From assembly GCA_009767595.1 (NCBI GenBank), contig VSDK01001485.1, forward strand, positions 96,939 through 160,938: a stretch of 64,000 nucleotides of DNA, in the 5' to 3' direction. The stretch comes from Symbiodinium kawagutii (lineage: Eukaryota > Sar > Dinophyceae > Suessiales > Symbiodiniaceae). This document shows positions 44,397-54,715 of the stretch, piece after piece. A program made the translations under genes and the position numbers. Within the stretch, counting starts at the first letter, position 1; every line of letters starts with the position of its first letter. Below the pieces are notes generated by a model that was given only the letters and a program-made list of their open reading frames with translations, ran no database searches and had not been told where the DNA came from.

Positions 44397-44654
44397 CTGG
44401 GGGTTGACCAGCAAATGTCCACGATCTGTACACATTGAGTAGCAATGTCAGCCATCATTTGCGGTCTGCAACCTATTGCTCTTCCTGTTTGCTACAAGCT
44501 ATCACTGGCTACTGGATATCAACAGGCATGAATGGTCATGCATGGCGGGTGCGATGTTGGCACTAGCCGCTGAATGGCTAGGAACAGTCATGGTAAGACT
44601 CAGCTGATTGGTTCTGGTCGCTGGTTAACCATGGGCTGTACCAATTTTAAGTTT

Positions 44655-44753
44655 CTGGTTGGTGGTTTCAGCCCCTATGAAAAAATATTAGTCAACCAAC
44701 CATTTGTTAATGATTACTAGTGAAAATACAACATGTTGAAAACCACCAAGCAG
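44655..44753 (+). mobile_element. Family C TIR element
   Basis: Left end CTGGTTGGTGGTTTCAGCCC, right end GAAAACCACCAAGCAG. Core ATATTAGTCAACCAACCA matches the copy at 16919. Confidence 0.7.
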
Positions 44754-44770
44754 GTTTGATTAAGACTCAC

Positions 44771-44845
44771 TTGATATGCCTGCGGCTACTGGGATCATGT
44801 CTGGAGTGAAGACCAGTCTGGAGGGAGGCTTCTTGGACACTGACG
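44771..44845 (-). CDS. Exon, about 24 aa
   Basis: Reads SVSKKPPSRLVFTPDMIPVA, Lys/Pro-rich rather than coiled coil. Donor TCAA|gtgagt is consensus-like; acceptor CACAAG|. Confidence 0.6.
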
Positions 44846-45121
44846 CTTGTGTTGGTCCCATACAATACTCATCAGCCAACGCCTGATCCTTGGATGCTTA
44901 GATCCGCAAAGCGATTGCTACAATCCACTTCTAGCTGGCTAGTGTTTCTAAACCACTCGTAGAAGGCATGAGCTGTTGACCATTGTTTGCATACCATGAG
45001 TTACTAAGTATTAGTTATATACTAAGCTTTAGTTATCAACCTTTAGTTGCTGCATGAACTTGACCATGAGTTACCAAACCATTAGTTGGTCTTTCCCATG
45101 GGCTGTTCATAGCTGCTTCAG

Positions 45122-45212
45122 AACCCACGATGGTCGATAGCAACGAACGAAGAGATTGGGAATCGCCACCCACAGAAACAACGCCCGGGACCAGGGAACA
45201 GCGTTCGTCCAG
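45122..45212 (+). CDS. Plus-strand exon, 29 aa
   Basis: Reads VDSNERRDWESPPTETTPGT. Acceptor TAGCTGCTTCAG| with pyrimidine tract, donor AG|gtgatt. The minus frame (LDERCSLVPGVVSVGG) lacks an acceptor. Confidence 0.55.
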
Positions 45213-45214
45213 GT

Positions 45215-45300
45215 GATTGGCCAACCATCAGCCACCATCTTCCACCATCTTCCACCATCAGCCACCATCATCCACCATCATCCAAACCATAGACAAAACA
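45215..45300 (+). repeat. C/A-rich intron arm (CCACCATC array)
   Basis: GCCACCATCTTCCACCATC repeated about six times, left of the exon at 45397-45422. Confidence 0.75.
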
Positions 45301-45396
45301 TAGGGAACACCCTAGAAACACCTTTCTTCAGCATGGTCTTCCATGGCTGCTGGTTGAAGCCCGTCCAAGTTGCTGGGCCGTGAGGTTCTTATTCAC

Positions 45397-45422
45397 CATC
45401 CACAAGGTCTCAGTCAGCTTGC
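45397..45422 (-). CDS. Short exon or exon start, KLTETLWM
   Basis: Acceptor ATCGCCGCCCAG|, donor ATG|gtgaat. The frame stays open and coil-like to about 45341 (VNKNLTAQQLGRASTSS), so it may be longer. A plus frame over 45370-45567 (SQLAWAAIIDPLRAQKAMHL) is a serious rival. Confidence 0.4.
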
Positions 45423-45639
45423 CTGGGCGGCGATCATTGATCCGCTGCGTGCGCAAAAAGCAATGCATCTCCGGAGTGTGCGAGGCCAGTGTTTGCGCTC
45501 ACGCATCTTGGAGGACTTGAAAAATAGAAGTCACAGCAAGTTGTGGAAAAGATATGATCTATATTGAATCATTGAATGATTCAATTGATCTAGATTTTGA
45601 TCTGTGTGCATTGAATGACGCTTCATGATGCTTCGCGGC

Positions 45640-45687
45640 CTCCGGAGCAGTTGTAGGAGGCCAGGATGGTTTCAGCCTGGTAGTAGC
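45640..45687 (-). CDS. Exon, 15 aa
   Basis: Reads YYQAETILASYNCSG with almost all codons C/G-ending. Acceptor CATCGCCAG|; donor seems GC-type (GGAG|gccgcg). Confidence 0.55.
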
Positions 45688-46221
45688 CTGGCGATGCCAG
45701 GGTCGGCCGAGCTATCCTTTGTGGGGGCCATGGCCGTATGGCCAAGTGACGAGTGTATCGAAAGTCCTGTCCGCTGAAAAATGCAAAACAAAATACCGTT
45801 GTGATTTTCGACGCTTATTCTACAACGCATGGCTCGTCACCATGTTCAATCGAGATTTGCGTGATGGGAACCATATCGAATCATTTGTTTCCAGCTGGGG
45901 GTGTACGGAGGTATCCCGCTGCAACCGATTGGACATCCCAACGGTCAGATTTTGAAAGCACAAGCGACTAGGCACTCGATGGCTGTATTTGCAAACCCCT
46001 GGAATACCACAAACCAATGAGGCTGACAGTGAAAACTTGTGATCACAAACATCATGCTTCCACAAAAGCTCTGTTTGCTGCGCATGCCTTCACAGCTGAC
46101 TATCTGATTTTAGGGCTGTGAACAAAGGTCACCACTATCTATTTGGGCTGCCCCACCGACCAAATGCACATGCTGCATTGTGTTTCTTCTTCGTTGACCT
46201 TTCCAAGCAGTTCTTCACATG

Positions 46222-46317
46222 GTGGTTTCTTAAATGAGGGAACCCTTCAAAATGGTCGGTTTATTCCTATGATGCTGAGTGACTGCATGATTTGGGGGTA
46301 CCCCTATTTTGAGAAAC
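46222..46317 (+). mobile_element. Family B TIR element
   Basis: Left end GGTGGTTTCTTAAATGAGGG, right end GTACCCCTATTTTGAGAAAC, with ATGG/CCAT just outside continuing the inverted repeat. Confidence 0.7.
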
Positions 46318-46435
46318 ACCCATAGGGGTTGAAACTATCATAGTTAGTGAATTCGCTGTGAATCATAACAACCCGCATTTCGAGAAACACCACAAACACC
46401 ATTCACCACGGTAAACTCACATGAAAAACCACCAC

Positions 46436-46526
46436 CATTCGGCCACCACAGCTTGTTGCGCTTGCTCAGGCCCCCGACACTGGCCCATGGTGAAGTTCCC
46501 AGCCGTGTAGCGTGTGCCATTGCAAC
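46436..46526 (-). CDS. Exon, 29 aa
   Basis: The frame ends GQCRGPEQAQQAVVAEW and starts with a Gly/Thr/Tyr segment. Acceptor CTTCGTCAG|, donor AATG|gtggtg. A second frame is also open, but this one has the better helical and codon pattern. Confidence 0.65.
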
Positions 46527-46559
46527 CTGACGAAGTGCCATCAACTGATTCGAACATGC

Positions 46560-47280
46560 GGTCCGTAAACTAATATATGGTGGTTTAACTCATGATCAGC
46601 CAGTATCCCATATCAACATGGTTGATAGTGGTGGTTTAAGTGATCGTTTGATGATAATGATTTAAAATGGCTGAAGATGGTTGATCTAATTGATAATTAA
46701 TCAAGCATTGAATGGTTTCATTTGATTGATAGTGGTTTGATCGATTTGGTTGGCGCTCTAATTAATACGATGGTTTCTCAAGCCATAGGAGCACCCCCAG
46801 CTGTAATCCTTGATAATCTTCATGCATAATACAGCATATTACCAAACCAACCATTCGTGGCAGTCCTCTATTCTGAGAAACTCACAGATGGTTGGTCAAC
46901 CACTAGAAATATCTAGAATGGCATTCAAACCACGTGGTATGATGGCACTGGAAAAAAGGTTAAACATAAATATGGCATAAAGTGATTATTCTTTGTTTGG
47001 AATATGTTTTTTTGATCAAGCATCCTCCATGATGAAGTGGATCTTTACTTGTTTTCAATATATACAGTTTTTATCAAACATGCTCAAGATTATGATAGTG
47101 TGATGCGGGTCGGTGATGTAGTGAAATGATACTATATTAACATCAATTGTTCACCACTATGCTGACTCTTTAAAGATTGGTGAACTCAATTGGTTGTACA
47201 TAAGGACTGTTCCTGGTGAATCTTGATATTAAAAGGTGAAATGCATGGTGAAATGTACATGGTGAAAGTTTTAATATGGT
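46560..47280. other. Intron stretch with TGATGG-like repeats
   Basis: TGGTGGTTTAA and GATTGATAGTGG units at 46570-46760 just right of the exon at 46436-46526, a family B copy at 46772-46881, then AT-rich sequence. Confidence 0.5.
46772..46881 (+). mobile_element. Family B TIR element
   Basis: Left end GGTTTCTCAAGCCATAGG, right end CTCTATTCTGAGAAAC. Diverged core. Confidence 0.6.
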
Positions 47281-47314
47281 TGAGTATGGCTATACACATC
47301 CTGGAACACTACAC

Positions 47315-47352
47315 CCACTATGGCACATTTCCAGGTGTTGTGGGGGGTGACC
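47315..47352 (-). CDS. Short exon, 12 aa
   Basis: Reads GHPPQHLEMCHS from acceptor CTGCCCAG| to donor GG|gtgtag. The surrounding 62-codon minus frame is open. Confidence 0.4.
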
Positions 47353-47636
47353 CTGGGCAGTTCGGGTATGAAATTCATCAAAATTAACCAAGGGACTTGA
47401 GCCAAGCAGCCTAGTGGTACTTGAAATTGGGTCTGCCACAGTCAGGGTTTCATTGGGATGGCAACGTTCTTGAATCAAACGGACTCAAGTAGCATGTTAA
47501 ACCCTCAGTAATCAGCCATCAAGCCTCCTCTTAATACATTGCTGTTGCTATGAAGCCAGCCATCGCCATGCCTACACCTCTCCTGTAAGGAAATCTGTCA
47601 GCGCCTCGAGGCCAAACTCCCAGGGAGACCACTTGC

Positions 47637-47737
47637 CTGGTGCGAGGGCTCAAGGGCACCCCTTGATGGCTACCAAGGGATGGTGAGGGCAGCTCGACTC
47701 CGGAGCCATGAATGGCCCCACCCATCTGAGTTGGCTC
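47637..47737 (-). CDS. Exon, about 34 aa
   Basis: Includes VELPSPSLGSHQGVPLSPRT, Pro/Ser-rich linker-like. The donor is AG|gcaagt, the usual form of GC-AG introns. Acceptor CTTGGAG|. Confidence 0.6.
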
Positions 47738-47770
47738 CTCCAAGCGATCTACATGGATCTACGAAACAAC

Positions 47771-47873
47771 TCCCCGCCTGTCCATGTCACAAATGGCATC
47801 TGTATACTCGATCGAGACGTTGTGCCACACTTTCGAAGGGTCGATGCTATGAAGCAACACCTCAGGAAAGATA
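47771..47873 (-). CDS. Globular-looking exon, 34 aa
   Basis: Reads IDPSKVWHNVSIEYTDAICD inside a 34-residue frame starting IFPEVLLHS. Acceptor AATTCCTTCAG|, donor GGA|gttgtt, phase 0 at the 3' end. Not a coiled coil; probably part of a folded domain I cannot name. Confidence 0.75.
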
Positions 47874-48149
47874 CTGAAGGAATTGGATAGCCACTTTTCA
47901 GGTACGCTTGCTGATGTCATAACCATGTTTGTGACGTTTTGTCGGCTAGCAAGTCTGGTCCAGTGATGTCCAGCGGCAATCATGGCAAGTCTTTGAATGC
48001 GTGTCTTTGTCTTCTTCCTGCCTTTTGTTGCTACTTCTCAGCGCTGCCAAGCATCCGCTTGCCAATCGTTCCTGGTAAACAACGAGCACGTGTGTCTGCG
48101 TGTGGGTGCGCGAAAAACCACTCAACTGTCACCATGTCACGAAACTCAT

Positions 48150-48283
48150 TGTACCAATTTTGATTACATGCCTGAGGTAAACTGCCATGTGTGTAGCATC
48201 CTCATGCATCCTGTGAGCATGCTCGATGCTGAAGTCATGCAAAGCACAGGGGGATATGGCGCAAAGCAAAATCACTGCTCCAA
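48150..48283 (+). CDS. Unassigned plus ORF with Cys/His
   Basis: The end of a 96-codon plus frame reads VNCHVCSILMHPVSM and ends just before the GAT repeat. The C..C and H spacing recalls small zinc-binding motifs but is incomplete. Weak codon bias. Confidence 0.25.
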
Positions 48284-48331
<48 letters not shown>

Positions 48332-48421
48332 GTGATGGTGATGGCGATGATGGCGATGGCGATGATGGCGATGGCGATGGCGATGATGGCGATGATGGCG
48401 ATGATGATGATGATCATGATG

Positions 48422-48453
<32 letters not shown>

Positions 48454-48476
48454 GATGGTGATGATAATGATGAGGA
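48284..48476 (+). repeat. Compound GAT/GGC trinucleotide repeat
   Basis: GAT runs with ordered GATGGC and GGTGAT blocks. Poly-Asp, poly-Met and poly-Ile ORFs over it are artefacts. Confidence 0.95.
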
Positions 48477-48544
48477 GGAGTATGGTGACAATGCTCATTG
48501 TTGTTTTCATTATTCTGATCAGTGCTTGATGATTAATGATGATC

Positions 48545-48545
<1 letters not shown>

Positions 48546-48577
<32 letters not shown>
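48546..48577 (+). repeat. GCT trinucleotide repeat
   Basis: Ten consecutive GCT/CTG units shortly after the GAT array. Confidence 0.95.
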
Positions 48578-48580
<3 letters not shown>

Positions 48581-48762
48581 ATGTTGTTGATGCTCCTGCT
48601 GATGACAGTGATGATCCAAGACTATTAATGGTTTGACGCAGCCGCGTATGTCAACTACAATGGGCCAATCGTTGGGTGTAAGGAGGTGACACAAACCAAA
48701 TCAGCGGTTTCCAGAAATCAAACCTGGCGCAACGTCGGAGGTCACCTGGCAGGTGACACCAC

Positions 48763-48883
48763 CAAGTGGCAGGAAAAGAGAGCCATTGAGGCCATAGTCC
48801 ACAGACATGCCCGCAGAGTCTGGATACATCTCAGCTGGATCCTGGGATGGGAAAAGCTGCAGCTGCGACCAGCTCGATGATCT
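48763..48883 (-). CDS. Exon, 40 aa
   Basis: Includes DPAEMYPDSAGMSVDYGLNG and runs to donor CTTG|gtggtg. Acceptor CCCCAACCAG|. The opposite strand is also helical (EKRAIEAIVHRHARRVW), so strand is not settled. Confidence 0.45.
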
Positions 48884-48903
48884 CTGGTTGGGGAAATCAG
48901 CTA

Positions 48904-49137
48904 CGACCTGATCTGCAGCCAGAAATCGTCTTATCAATGCTGATAAACATGATGGTGCCCCAAGATCAACCCCGCAAACATATCGTCTTCTTTGATTTTG
49001 CAGGGCACACCGCGCACCCACGGATATCTGATTCGAAAGTGAACACCTTCTACAAGCTGCGAAATGACGAGGCATGGTTATCTGGAAGTAACGAACAATC
49101 ATCAACTTTGGCATGTCAAATGGGAGATCCATTTTGA
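48904..49137 (+). CDS. Unassigned plus ORF, protein-like
   Basis: Reads QPEIVLSMLINMMVPQDQPR then HIVFFDFAGHTAHPRIS. It contains a strong acceptor (GATTTTGCAG|) and a donor (AAA|gtgaac) that would define a 38-bp plus exon at about 49004-49041. No family recognised. Confidence 0.35.
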   Translation, partial: RPDLQPEIVLSMLINMMVPQDQPRKHIVFFDFAGHTAHPRISDSKVNTFYKLRNDEAWLSGSNEQSSTLACQMGDPF

Positions 49138-49567
49138 GACAAGTATGGGAATCCACCAGCTACAGAGTTTTGCCAGTTTACTCATCTTGATCTACCATGA
49201 ATCCGTGCTACAATCACCACAGTGACGGACTTGCAAGCACCCTCTCTCCACGTTTTTTCCACACGAGCCGCGCCTGAAGCCCACATGCACACATTGTTAT
49301 TATTGATATAGCTGCAAGCATAAGGAAATGATACCGCTAGGTATCATCAGTCCTTCATCAGTCCTTCATCAGTTCTTCATCAGTCGTTCATCATTTTTTG
49401 CCCAACGTATTTTCCTCACTGCTCTTATCTGGCCACCAGTGAAGCCCCTTCATCAGTGTTGTTACCATTATGGATTCAAAATTATGCCATCACCAGTGCT
49501 GAACAGAATCATCAGAACATATCAGAGGCATCATCTGCCATCAGAATAACTCTTGTTGGCTGCTTAC

Positions 49568-49676
49568 CAATGCAGCCATCTTCAGTGATCGAAATGACTA
49601 TGGCTTTACAAGCCCCAGCAAGCGCTTCTGCCCGAGGTGCTATGATGGCTGGGAATCCGGATACGATCTCAGCAGC
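49568..49676 (-). CDS. Globular exon, 36 aa
   Basis: Reads PRAEALAGACKAIVISITED between acceptor GGGCACTTCAG| (phase 0) and donor ATTG|gtaagc, both near consensus. KAIV..(I/T)TE.G weakly resembles the C-terminal domain of pyruvate kinase (KAIVV.TE.G); this is a resemblance, not an assignment. It fits in phase after the exon at 51477-51634. Confidence 0.8.
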
Positions 49677-49717
49677 CTGAAGTGCCCGGATGAAACAGCA
49701 CGGTCTTCAATCTTGGC

Positions 49718-49751
49718 TCTCTCTCTCTCTCTCTCTCGCTCTCTGTCTCTT
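49718..49751 (+). repeat. CT dinucleotide repeat
   Basis: A TCTCTC run with one CGCT interruption. Confidence 0.95.
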
Positions 49752-49828
49752 CCATTGTTTTGCCTTCCATGTTGAGGCTAATCTAGCCTAATCTTGGCAT
49801 TTGAACTTAAACATACTTAAAACAATCA

Positions 49829-50056
49829 GTGCTGTTGCTGTGGGATGTCGAGGGACCATCAGTCAACCGCTTTGCCGGTGTGGATCTCATGCCTGCCCTG
49901 GTTGCTCATGATTGCGGTGAAGCTTGGGCATCTTCAGCTGGGGATTCTGACCACGAGACTGGTGACCATCATACTGGGGACCATCATGTTGGCGACCACT
50001 ATTGGCAACCATGGCAAGTCGGCCAGTTCAATAGCTTGAAACCACCATCGTTATGA
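49829..50056 (+). CDS. Unassigned plus ORF with HH repeats
   Basis: Reads VNRFAGVDLMPALVAHDCGE and ends with a repeated GDHH(T/V)GDHY motif from GACCAT units. Protein-like, moderate codon bias. No splice limits are chosen. Confidence 0.3.
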   Translation: MLLLWDVEGPSVNRFAGVDLMPALVAHDCGEAWASSAGDSDHETGDHHTGDHHVGDHYWQPWQVGQFNSLKPPSL

Positions 50057-50090
50057 TTCCATATAGTTCAATATAGTTCATCCATCAGAT

Positions 50091-50150
50091 ATGCATCTAT
50101 CTATCAATCTATCTATCTATCCATCCATCCATCCATCCATCTATCCATTA
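50091..50150 (+). repeat. ATCT/ATCC tetranucleotide repeat
   Basis: ATCTATCTATCCATCCATCC array. Confidence 0.9.
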
Positions 50151-50858
50151 TGTATTCATTTTAACATATCAATCCATCAAAGTCAATTCTTCATTCAACT
50201 GGCTCATACGGGATCACCACAACCAAATCTTGACGATTTCAGGATCCCAAGACATCCCCAGACTTGTAAATGAGAACCTCCAACCTAGATAGTAGGTGCC
50301 ATCTAGCCAAACAAATAATTACCTGGCTCCATCCACTACCTTGTAACCATGAATCCATAAATATAACAATAAATGATCAAGACTTCCCTTATAACATTAA
50401 ACACATGGGACATTGTTCGGTTCGAATCTATCAATACAATGACCAACCAACGATTGAAGCTGAGCTGGGTTCCTGTTATCAATATGCCAACTCTCTTGTG
50501 GATTCTCAAACGCGACATTTGATCCGTTGGCATGCTTGGTTTCTGCTCGGGCATTGAACAAACTAGAAGAATTAGAGAACAGCACGAAAACGTGGTAGAA
50601 CAATCAAGATCCAAGAGGCAATGGTGATGAGTCAGGCATATCTCAACCAACCCGGTTTTTTGCAGCGAATTTTGCGATAGCTATGTCTGGAAATGCTGCA
50701 CCCCCAACGTAACGAGTTTCTGTCCAACACATTACAAGAAACATTTTGTGCTAGATAGGCGTTCCAATCCAACAACGTCCGATAAAACGGTAGGTTCATA
50801 TCAATAAATCACCACCATTGAAACATATAAATATGTAAAAGTAGAATGAAACTTCTAT

Positions 50859-51181
<323 letters not shown>

Positions 51182-51476
51182 GAATCGTGAATCGTGAATC
51201 ATCCAGTTGTTAACCATGACTAGCTCATGATTTACCATCAACCGTTTCATTTTTTCCGGGGCATCCAACGGCTTGCCCTCTACAGGCTCAGAGAGATGGG
51301 GCAAACAACAACAAAAAAGCACAACTACCAAACAATCATACCTGAAACTGACGAACCACTGACCCAACCACCAACCACTAACCATTCCAGCCACTAATCA
51401 TAGCTATAGCTTTTAAGCCACCATGGTATAGCCACTAATCATAGCTATTATAGCTTCCAAACCACCATGGACCAAC

Positions 51477-51634
51477 ATCCCTGAAACGGTGGAGCCGCTG
51501 GATCTCCAGCGTCGGCGCGCGCACCTCGAGATGTCGCGAGAGCCGCTCCAGCAGCTCTTCTGCAGGAAGCTGAGCCACGGAGGGGCAGCAGTCACGGAGA
51601 TGGTCACCTCGTTGAGGTGCCGACGACGTCGCGG
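51477..51634 (-). CDS. Coiled-coil exon, 52 aa
   Basis: Reads PAEELLERLSRHLEVRAPTL then EIQRLHRF, with high C/G third positions throughout. Acceptor CCAATGAAG|, donor GAT|gttggt, phase 0 at the 3' end. Other frames in the island are open too, but this one is clearly the most coil-like. Confidence 0.85.
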
Positions 51635-51667
51635 CTTCATTGGCCGATGGGACCAGCCTTTCATGGG

Positions 51668-51705
51668 GGATGATAACCAACTATAGGGAAAATAGGGGAA
51701 CCAAG
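51668..51705 (+). mobile_element. Family A fragment
   Basis: CTATAGGGAAAATAGGGGAA then CCAAGGGTAC is the reverse complement of the family A core (GTACCCCTGGTTCCCC then CTATAG). Ends are missing. Confidence 0.5.
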
Positions 51706-51719
51706 GGTACTGGGTTAAT

Positions 51720-51822
51720 GGCATTTACCCTTTGGTAAACTAACATGGCAATAGAAAATCCCCATGATATATAGCTGGTTTCGTTTCCTGTAGAGGGTAT
51801 TAGGTACCAAAGGGTAAATGCC
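51720..51822 (+). mobile_element. Family D TIR element, near-palindromic ends
   Basis: Left end GGCATTTACCCTTTGGTAAA, right end TACCAAAGGGTAAATGCC: an almost perfect inverted repeat of about 20 bp. Flanks GGGTTAAT and ATTAACT are also inverted. Confidence 0.8.
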
Positions 51823-52145
51823 ATTAACTAATGCTTACGCAGGATGAAGCTAAATCTGAGGTTGATGAATTGGGGGGTTACTATTTCAATGAAAAATCAA
51901 GGCGAACTTGGGGGATATTTTCTATTCATTAACCAGAGGTTTATTTATCCTGGGTTTACATTTATTGAGCATAAATCATGTACCGAAGAAGAATACTGGT
52001 ACTAAATCACTGAGTGTAGAGTTCATTATGACTATCAGCTACTACTCATTGATGACGAATAAGATTTTCATGTAAATCTTACCCGTGCCACCAAGTCATT
52101 AAGTACAACAAAGTTAATTCTTAAGGGGCTGCCACTGCTAGAAAC

Positions 52146-52197
52146 TCCCAGCAAATCATTGATTGATTGCCGCTTCTTCGGCAACAACCAAAATGCA
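52146..52197 (-). CDS. Exon, 17 aa
   Basis: Reads AFWLLPKKRQSINDLLG. Very good acceptor TTCTTACATTTTCAG|, donor GGA|gtttct (phase 0). The 103-codon minus frame around it is open. Confidence 0.65.
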
Positions 52198-52749
52198 CTG
52201 AAAATGTAAGAATCAAGGCTACAAGGCCCAGATTCAAGTGACAAATAACGGTTCTGTTGGGGGTGAGCCACGCACACATGCAAAAAAGGAGTGTTGCTGG
52301 CATACATGATTGGGAAGTGCATGCGGGGCAAAACTTCCATCATCTGCATCCAAACTATCAAACTGATATGCTCCTCCATGCACCTTTGATTCCTTCAATG
52401 CATATTAAGAGTGGATGAAATCCGAGAAAAGTTGACTGTGTTGGTTAGCAGGGAAGATCCAGCATACTCTTACCCACGACAAGCAAGCACAAAAGCTGAA
52501 GCATCTCTGAATTGCACATTTTAATAAAGTGCACAGGGGAGTCCTGCTACTTTTGCTGGTTCATCGCGCGCAACGTCCCCTAACAGCCTGGGATCTCACG
52601 ACGTGCTGATTGAGTCAATTCTATTCTGGTTTTCCGCCCATTGGTAAAACATCCCTTCCGTGATTTGGGGTACCAGGGATTGGGGGGGCATGCACCCCTA
52701 TTCCTGCACAGCCCTGTTTCAAGTCCTGTGGGAGCGTCTGGCAAAGCAC

Positions 52750-52779
52750 AATTTCAGATCAACTTCCCCAAGCCCACGA
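52750..52779 (-). CDS. Possible micro-exon
   Basis: Reads RGLGEVDLK after a strong acceptor TCTGCTTTTTGCAG|, with donor TT|gtgctt. Confidence 0.35.
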
Positions 52780-52834
52780 CTGCAAAAAGCAGACCATGAC
52801 AGCCCCTTTTCTGGAGTAAACCTTTCCAAGGAGT

Positions 52835-53365
52835 ATGAAAACAAGTTCTCAAAACATCTCAAAACAAGCACCAATCGATACCATGATGCAAAAATCAATA
52901 GGAATCCTTCTGGCTGAAAGTGTAGGTCATCCTCTTGCAGGTCTGCCAAATGGTACGTTCCCTTTTCTTTTCATAGCTTTCGGGCAACCAACAAAGCTAA
53001 ACACTCCAACGGTCGAGAATCCTCAAGGATCCATTGTTTCAACATCAGTCAGTTCCACAACGCCGCCATGGGCCACTGAAGTATTCATCAGCACTGCCTA
53101 CCATTTGGGCAACTCCTGGAGACACTTCCCCATCGAAGCGACCTCTTCCACGGCAGGATTCTCAACGGCAAGGGGCGAAAGGGCTCAGAATCCAAGGTGG
53201 CCAATAGCTTCGGCACCGATGCCTGGGGCCAACCAACCAGCCACAGCCACCCCAAGTGACCAGGGGCCCCCTGTCCAGGACGCCCAAGGGAGGAGGGTGA
53301 CGATGCCCTGTCTACATCTGTGTGCCATGGAGGCTCACCCAGGCGAGAACGTTGTGGAGAACTGA
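52835..53365 (+). CDS. 176-codon plus ORF
   Basis: One of the longest non-repetitive ORFs in the window. The C-terminal half is Pro/Ala/Gln-rich with fair codon bias (NQPATATPSDQGPPVQDAQG). It overlaps, in another frame, the plus exon candidate at 53092-53196. Start and function unknown. Confidence 0.3.
   Translation: MKTSSQNISKQAPIDTMMQKSIGILLAESVGHPLAGLPNGTFPFLFIAFGQPTKLNTPTVENPQGSIVSTSVSSTTPPWATEVFISTAYHLGNSWRHFPIEATSSTAGFSTARGERAQNPRWPIASAPMPGANQPATATPSDQGPPVQDAQGRRVTMPCLHLCAMEAHPGENVVEN
53092..53196 (+). CDS. Plus-strand exon candidate, 35 aa
   Basis: Phase 0 at both ends, acceptor TATTCATCAG|, donor AAG|gtggcc; reads PFGQLLETLPHRSDLFHGRI then GKGRKGSESK, about 69% C/G third positions. 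A minus-strand exon is possible in the same DNA (ENPAVEEVASMGKCLQELPK to donor gtaggc). Confidence 0.45.
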
Positions 53366-53651
53366 CAGTAGATGTTTGGTTGAACCCAAGATCATGGGCA
53401 AATTACGCGGCTCTCTCCATAGCTGGCATAGAAATCAGATTGAGCCGCTATCCGATATCCACCACCAATGGTTGTCAAAACGTCACTCTGTGGACAAAAG
53501 AAACCCTGAAATCTTCAGCAGTTTGCATAACATCGAAGTGTTCATGTTTGACCTGCTAGGTTGCTACAGGAGTGCGCCAGCGAGTCACGTGTGCCATCGC
53601 ACGGTGCAATATTCCGACATAATTTGTGAGTTCTCACCCCATGGGTTATAG
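53322..53651 (+). CDS. Unassigned plus ORF, 109 aa
   Basis: Reads RNQIEPLSDIHHQWLSKRHS and onward, protein-like, but codons are not GC-ending. It directly follows the previous plus coding signals and may belong with them. Confidence 0.3.
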   Translation: MPWRLTQARTLWRTDSRCLVEPKIMGKLRGSLHSWHRNQIEPLSDIHHQWLSKRHSVDKRNPEIFSSLHNIEVFMFDLLGCYRSAPASHVCHRTVQYSDIICEFSPHGL

Positions 53652-53659
53652 ATCATGAA

Positions 53660-53990
53660 TCATCAACCATCATCATTAAGCATTAGCTGATCATTTCTTG
53701 AGCAGTATGAAATGTTTATTAACCATGAGTAAGCCTTATTGACCAGCATTAACCAGTACTAACCATAATGAACCGTGTTTGACCAGTATTATCCAATCAA
53801 CCATAATTAAGTATATGATTAGCCATGCCCAACCAATGTTAACCATAACCGCCCAATAGCAACTACATTGACCAGTATGAACCAGTACTTGCTATACTTA
53901 ACCATTTTTAACCAGTATCAACCACAATCAGCCATAATTAACTAGATTGACCATAATCAACCAATCTTTTTAAGGATACCATCAGTCACT
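53660..53990 (+). repeat. C/A-rich intron arm (ACCAGTATTAACC array)
   Basis: Degenerate units ACCAGTATTAACCAGTAC and ACCATAATGAACC running up to the exon at 54042-54086. Confidence 0.8.
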
Positions 53991-54041
53991 TCCCATTTGA
54001 AAATAAATGATGCACAGCTTCGGGGTGTCGCTTCAGGGCGC

Positions 54042-54086
54042 CTTAGACAACTCCTCGGCAGCGGCTTCCACTTTCAACATGACCTC
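54042..54086 (-). CDS. Coiled-coil exon, 15 aa
   Basis: Reads EVMLKVEAAAEELSK, phase 0, acceptor GCTTCACAG|; donor GC-type AAG|gcgccc, or the frame runs three codons on to a TGA. The 5' side is coil-like as well (EGVLDASQ), so the acceptor may be further up. Confidence 0.8.
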
Positions 54087-54129
54087 CTGTGAAGCGTCAA
54101 GGACCCCCTCCAGGGATCATGATCCCATC

Positions 54130-54270
54130 GGATTGTTAATGATGTAAGTTTATATGTAAAAAACCAAGGTTCATGAAGGCTTATGATCGCTTATGATCAT
54201 AGGCTCATGGTTAAATGATCTAGTAATGATCGTGAATGGCGAATAGTGGTATCATAGGAGCTAACGACCA
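54130..54270 (+). repeat. G/T-rich intron arm
   Basis: TTCATGAAGGCTTATGATCG and TCATGGTTAAATGATC units, just right of the exon at 54042-54086. Confidence 0.5.
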
Positions 54271-54288
54271 CAAATCACCCACGGTAAC

Positions 54289-54320
54289 CTTCTAGCTCTT
54301 TGTGGTTTTCAACGGCGGCC
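54289..54320 (-). CDS. Coiled-coil exon, 10 aa
   Basis: Reads AAVENHKELE. Acceptor TTGCAAGCAG|, donor GAAG|gttacc. Confidence 0.65.
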
Positions 54321-54500
54321 CTGCTTGCAATATGAGGCGATGGTTGTGGGAGTACTTCTATGTCCAGTCGTACGCAACTGCCGTGTGCCCAATGACGCTG
54401 CCTTTTTGTTGTGCATAGCGCCATGCCACATCGTACCCATGAATTCTTGTTGCGATTTGGGAAACAACTTCTGACAGCAAGTCTTATCGAAGAATAGTAC

Positions 54501-54538
54501 CGGTAAACGATCGCCCCTGAGGGCTGCTGAGAATCAAG
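54501..54538 (-). CDS. Short exon, 12 aa
   Basis: Reads LDSQQPSGAIVYR from acceptor GTGCTGCCAG| (phase 0) to donor CG|gtacta. A further segment, DRLARLGALSELPHP, lies upstream near 54580-54625 and may be another exon. Confidence 0.55.
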
Positions 54539-54715
54539 CTGGCAGCACTTCGTCATGGGCAGAAACCAACAAGGATGTGGCAATTCGCTGAGTGCGCCTA
54601 GCCTAGCCAAGCGGTCATAGACAAAAGTAACACCAAGATACACGGGTTGGTAATTATGTGCAACATGAGGCCGGGTGTCCAAGGACAATGTTGCTAACCC
54701 AGGAAAAGCAATACA

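Noticed and set aside
47393..47410. Possible spliced-leader relic (CTTGAGCCAA)
   Set aside because: Only about ten bases match the reverse complement of the dinoflagellate spliced leader, consistent with chance.
48226..48636. 136-codon Asp-rich acidic ORF
   Set aside because: GAT/GGC and GCT repeats read in one frame; codon content follows the repeat.
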